Shown here piece by piece: positions 60,240 through 64,000 of a stretch of DNA of 64,000 bases. The notes below the pieces were generated by a model. That model made no database searches. It was given only the letters and a program-made list of their open reading frames with translations, and was not told the DNA's origin. This DNA comes from Hypholoma sublateritium FD-334 SS-4 (lineage: Eukaryota > Basidiomycota > Agaricomycetes > Agaricales > Strophariaceae): NCBI GenBank assembly GCA_000827495.1, contig KN817547.1:51743-115742 (forward strand), given 5' to 3'. The position numbers and the translations under genes are program-made. Positions within the stretch are counted from its first letter, which is position 1; each line of letters opens with the position of its first letter.

Positions 60240-60253
60240 GGTTATGGGCCCCG
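60240..60253 (+). other. Primer-binding site for a half initiator-Met tRNA
   Basis: GGTTATGGGCCCC is largely complementary to the anticodon stem-loop of the initiator methionine tRNA (CAT anticodon). Copia elements of the Ty1/copia type often prime from a cleaved tRNA of this kind. It lies directly after the LTR end. Confidence 0.5.
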
Positions 60254-60329
60254 AGCTTTAAACTCGAACTCAGATTAACAAGTCGCAATATTTTTGAACG
60301 GTTCAAAAACTTTACATTCAACGTACATC

Positions 60330-63300
60330 ATGTCTCATAACTCCACCAACACTCCGCCGAAGATGCCAGACGAGGACAAGTTCGACGGAGTCAACTGGAT
60401 ACCTTGGAGCAAATGGATAAAGATCACTTCCCGACTACGTGGTGCTCACGGATACCTTGACGGTACAATCCCCCGTCCCGCAGAGCCAGCAAAGCCATCC
60501 GACTCCGAGTCTCCAGAGGCAGCAGATGTCGCACTTCCACCTGAGTCCACAGAATGGATGTCGACAAAGCCCTCCGTCAATGAGTGGATACTTAGAGACG
60601 CATGGATCATGGGCTTACTCTTATACAACACTAAGAACCCCATCGGACTGGGTATGAACTTGGATGGGACAGGCGCTGAAGCGTGGAAGTCTCTCGAAGA
60701 CCAATATGCCGTCACTTCTGATCTCGCCCTCATCCAGGCAACTAGGGAGCTACACAGCGTCAAATATGTGGATGGAGCAGATATTATGGATCACATCGCG
60801 AATTTACGTGGCACCAAATGGTCTAACGCGAACACGATGGGTGCCAAAATCCACGACAAGGACTTCCGCATCATTATCATGGCTTCACTTCCGTCTCCGA
60901 GCTGGGATAATATTGTATCAGCACTCTATGATTCAAAGACATCTGCCGACGTTATCACCCGAGTTATGATGCACTGGGATCGTATCAAACCAGCCGTTAC
61001 AGTCACTACTCCTGGTGGTTCAGCTCTCGCACTACAGGCCAATACTAGTCGCTCAGCCCGGAAGGCCAAGCCGCTTAGTCCGTTGATATGCTCGAACCCC
61101 AACTGTGGTCGCCGTGGACATCTTATTGACACGTGCTATTGGCCAGGAGGTGGAAAGGCTGGGCAGTTTCCCGCAGGATTTGGACAACGTGGTGGTGCTA
61201 CTGGATCTTCAACTACACCTACAACTCCTGTCGTTAATGGACCAGCAGCAAATATCGCGCAGCTTCCTGATGGAGACAGGGCATATGCACTTATGGCCAC
61301 CCTCAAGGAACCACCTGTCAAAGATCCAAGCAATGTTAGCTTTGAAATTCGCGCGTTACTGGCCGAGACACAGCACCAAGATGTCAACACTTACGCGGAC
61401 TCTGGAGCAACCGAACATTTCTTCGTGAATAGATCCGACTTCTCGTCCTACCAGGCCCTTGACAAAAGTATCACTGGAAATGCTGCTGAAAAGGATTCCA
61501 CGTTCCGTATTGCTGGAGTTGGCGTTGTGAAGAAAAGCTTTCGACACGAGGGAAACCAAACGCACCTAACTTTCAAGAATGCAATGCATACGCCTGATCT
61601 TGCGGCAAATCTTGTGTCCATCAGTCGTTTCGACAGCGCTGGATATACGGCGACGTTTGGGGGAGGTCGAGTGGTCTTCAGTGATAAATCCAACGAGACG
61701 TTCCTTAGCGGACTTGGGAAAGCTGGAATGTATCTACTCGATGACGTGAAGCAAATCTCAGATTACACCCACATACCTGTCACCGCTATGAACGCGAAAT
61801 CCCTGGATACCCCTGTCTCCATCGAGGCCTGGCATCGTCGTTTCGGGCACGCAGGAATCACCGTAAGGCTGGACACGAGTATACCTGCGGATCACCTGGA
61901 TCCGTACCTGCGGGTCACGTGCGTCAAAAAATCGACACCTGGATTGACCCGGATCCGTGGGAAACAGGTACCCGGACCCGCAGGTCACNTTTTGGCGGGT
62001 ATTTCCCACGGATCTACCTGCAGGTACTCGCGGGTATTGCTACAATATCATAACAATATCATTAATTTCATACAATAAAGCATACTTTTTATCAATTTTA
62101 AACGGTAATAAGCTAGTTCTAAGTCCATTGTACCCAGTACATGCCAAAAACTGGGCCGAAAATGTGTTTTTATTAAGTAAAAAAAATAATTCTCATGACC
62201 TGCAGGTATTTGAACTTCCAAAATCCATACCTGGATCGACCTGGATCCGTGGGAACAGGTGATCCGGATCCGCGGGTCAGGTTTTTTGCAGGTATTCCCA
62301 CGGGTCAACCTGCGAGTACCTGCGGATCCATACTACTCGTGTCCAGCCTTAAATCACCGGCATCACCAACATGGCGAGCAAATCCTTGGTCGATGGACTG
62401 TCTGTCGTTGAAACGGAACCTCTGTCTGGAAAATGTGAAGACTGCATTTACGGAAAGCAAACAGCGAGACCTTACGATGCCGTGGTGGTCCCAGAGACGG
62501 AGCCGCTCGAATGTGTTCACATCGATCTGTGGGGAAAGGCACGTGTCAGGTCTTTGGGAGGAGCAGTGTATATGATGTTGCTCACCGATGGCGGAACGTC
62601 GAGGCGCAAGGATTACTATCTGAGCGAGAAGTCCGCAGATGCTGTCCTAGCTGTTTTCAAGGCTTATCACGTCGAATCAGAGCGGCAAACAGGGAAGACC
62701 CTCAAGAGTGTGCGTTTTGACCAAGGCAAGGAATTTGTAAACGCCGCGCTTCGCGACTATTGCCAACAGCATGGTATAATTATCCGTGCAACAACGCCCT
62801 ACGCCCATGCTTCGAACGGAGTTGCCGAACGGTCAAATCGCACGATCCCCGAAGGTGTCAGGACTGTTTTATCCGACTCGGAATTACCGCCTTCTCTTTG
62901 GGCCGAGGCCGCCGCATACGGAGTTTACACACGCAATCTAATTCCGTCGTCTCGCCATCCCAACAAAATTCCCGCTCAGGAATGGGACAAGGACAGAAAG
63001 CGACAGAACGTCTCCCACCTACGTCCGTTTGGGAGCACTGCATACGCGAAAATCCCTACCGAGATAGGCGCCTCAAAGCTCGACAGGGTCTCGATTAAAT
63101 ATAGCCTGATCGGCTATTACGGGCGCGACGGATATAAACTCTATGACAGGAACTCCGGTTCTATTATTAGAAGCCGCGACGTAATCTTCGAAGAAGGGTC
63201 TGGTCATCGCACACTCAACGAGTCCGCGAACGACGAGAATCCTGACGAGCAGTTCGAGGTATTCCCTGCCCATGACGACGACATTCCTTTCCGCAGTGCT

Positions 63301-63747
63301 GAACACATGGACGCGGCACACCCAACAAACGCAGCGCAGACCGGCCATTTTATACATCCTTCCAACCCGCTCGCACCTCGTCCACGTCAGACAGACGTTC
63401 CCCACGCCGCTATTTCCGTCCCAAATATTTTAACCGCACCCACGCAGCCTCTTAACCCCGCTCCTGTTATTCCTGACCCACCAAGGCGATCTGGTAGAGC
63501 ACGCACAACAACGGATGCGATGCGAAACTCTTTGGAGTCGGAACAGAGACTTGCCGCAGCACGCGCATCAGGGGAGGATTGGGCTTTGGGATCCGCTAGC
63601 TTGGCGACAACAAGCATTACGGCGGGATGGAACACGAGCGCAATGGACACACCCGAATATGACTTACGTGTGAGCGATTTTGATATGCCTGCACTCAATA
63701 ACTTGCTTTGTGGGCCACTGCATGGCATGGCTACGAGTCTTTTTTGA
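60330..63747 (+). mobile_element. Ty1/copia retrotransposon Gag-protease-integrase ORF, split by a MITE and lacking reverse transcriptase
   Basis: Starts MSHNSTNTPPKMPDEDKF. Gag contains WIPWSKWIKITSRLRG and a zinc knuckle with unusual spacing CSNPNCGRRGHLIDTC (C-x4-C-x4-H-x4-C). Protease: TYADSGATEHFF. Pre-integrase: WHRRFGHAGIT, then after the inserted MITE ITNMASKSLVDGL and CEDCIYGK. Integrase acidic residues: HIDLWGK, VRFDQGKEF and NGVAERSNRT. Removing the MITE and one copy of its target duplication makes the two parts one continuous frame, so the insertion was recent. After the usual PPRRSGRART linker the frame ends at 63747 without any reverse transcriptase or RNase H. This is a fungal element, not a disease virus. 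Confidence 0.88.
61864..62351. mobile_element. hAT-like MITE, 488 bp, non-autonomous
   Basis: Terminal inverted repeats of 18 bp match perfectly: TAAGGCTGGACACGAGTA at the left and its complement at 62334-62351. The 8 bp target duplication AATCACCG flanks it at 61856-61863 and 62352-62359; an 8 bp duplication is typical of the hAT superfamily. It has no coding capacity. The interior is built from short words such as CCTGCGGATC, CCTGGATCCG and GGGTCA in both orientations, so the element can fold on itself. One base (61989) is unresolved. Confidence 0.88.
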
Positions 63748-64000
63748 TGATTTTTTTTGTTATTGTATCCATTTATATATGCAAATAATGATCTATTCTG
63801 TGCCAATGCAACTACAACAGACACAATATCCATTATNTGGCCACACAAAATAATTTATTTAGACATCTGCATTTGATCTGCATGATTTTACAAGACTTGT
63901 ACATATATTTTTGAGGCACACAATATCCTTTCATTTTATTCTTCAACTTTCTAATGTCAGACTTCAACTTTGCAACCTGACAGAATATCCCAACTTCCCA
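63748..64000. other. AT-rich tail, no gene
   Basis: After the integrase frame the sequence becomes AT-rich with one unresolved base (63836). No reverse transcriptase motif, LTR copy or gene is visible before the window ends. Confidence 0.5.

Overview
The window looks like genomic DNA of a wood-decay agaricomycete, most likely Polyporales. This is inferred from a multicopper laccase with 13 short introns, a tandem pair of class I hydrophobins, expanded F-box and multipass membrane protein families, an NLR-like NACHT protein, and introns mostly of 45-70 bp. Two unresolved bases (61989 and 63836) mark it as assembly sequence. All gene models were derived by eye from reading frames, splice signals and recalled family motifs; no search was run.

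Layout. 1-6.9 kb: a decayed, AT-rich stretch with at least two broken DUF6533-type membrane protein genes. 6.9-10.1 kb: a small secreted protein gene divergent from a complete laccase gene. 11.3-15.1 kb: coronin and glycine-cleavage T protein, divergent from a 147 bp promoter. 18.1-20.2 kb: two class I hydrophobins in tandem. 20.8-25.5 kb: an Artemis/SNM1-type DNA-repair nuclease and a MYND zinc-finger protein. 25.7-31.7 kb: three F-box-like genes in a row, the first broken by one base.

29.7-56.9 kb is the most remarkable part. A unit made of an F-box gene followed by a 7-TM-like membrane protein gene occurs four times. Units 1-3 run forward (F-box 29.7 + 7TM A 32.2; F-box remnant 34.4 + 7TM B 35.7; F-box remnant 37.2 + 7TM C 39.2). 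Unit 4 lies inverted (F-box remnant 56.5 to 55.85, then broken 7TM D 55.4 to 54.1). Units 3 and 4 are each followed by a U6 snRNA gene with an identical core, so two opposed arms enclose about 12.4 kb. That enclosed stretch holds squalene epoxidase (ERG1), a BTB-like gene, a NACHT protein, ARV1 and a small conserved-looking protein. A broken piece of ERG1 lies just outside the inverted arm.

57.5-59.7 kb: two tandem cytidine deaminase genes; the second has changed substrate-site residues and a GC-AG intron. 59.9-63.7 kb: a Ty1/copia element with a putative 5' LTR, tRNA-half primer site, Gag, protease and integrase but no reverse transcriptase. It is split by a 488 bp hAT-like MITE whose 8 bp target duplication and 18 bp inverted ends are visible.

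Functional links: ERG1 and ARV1 both concern sterols and lie 9 kb apart. Laccase, hydrophobins and the small secreted protein are extracellular products. Several introns in unrelated genes (T protein x2, MYND x1, deaminase 2 x1, possibly the BTB gene) need GC-AG splicing to stay in frame.
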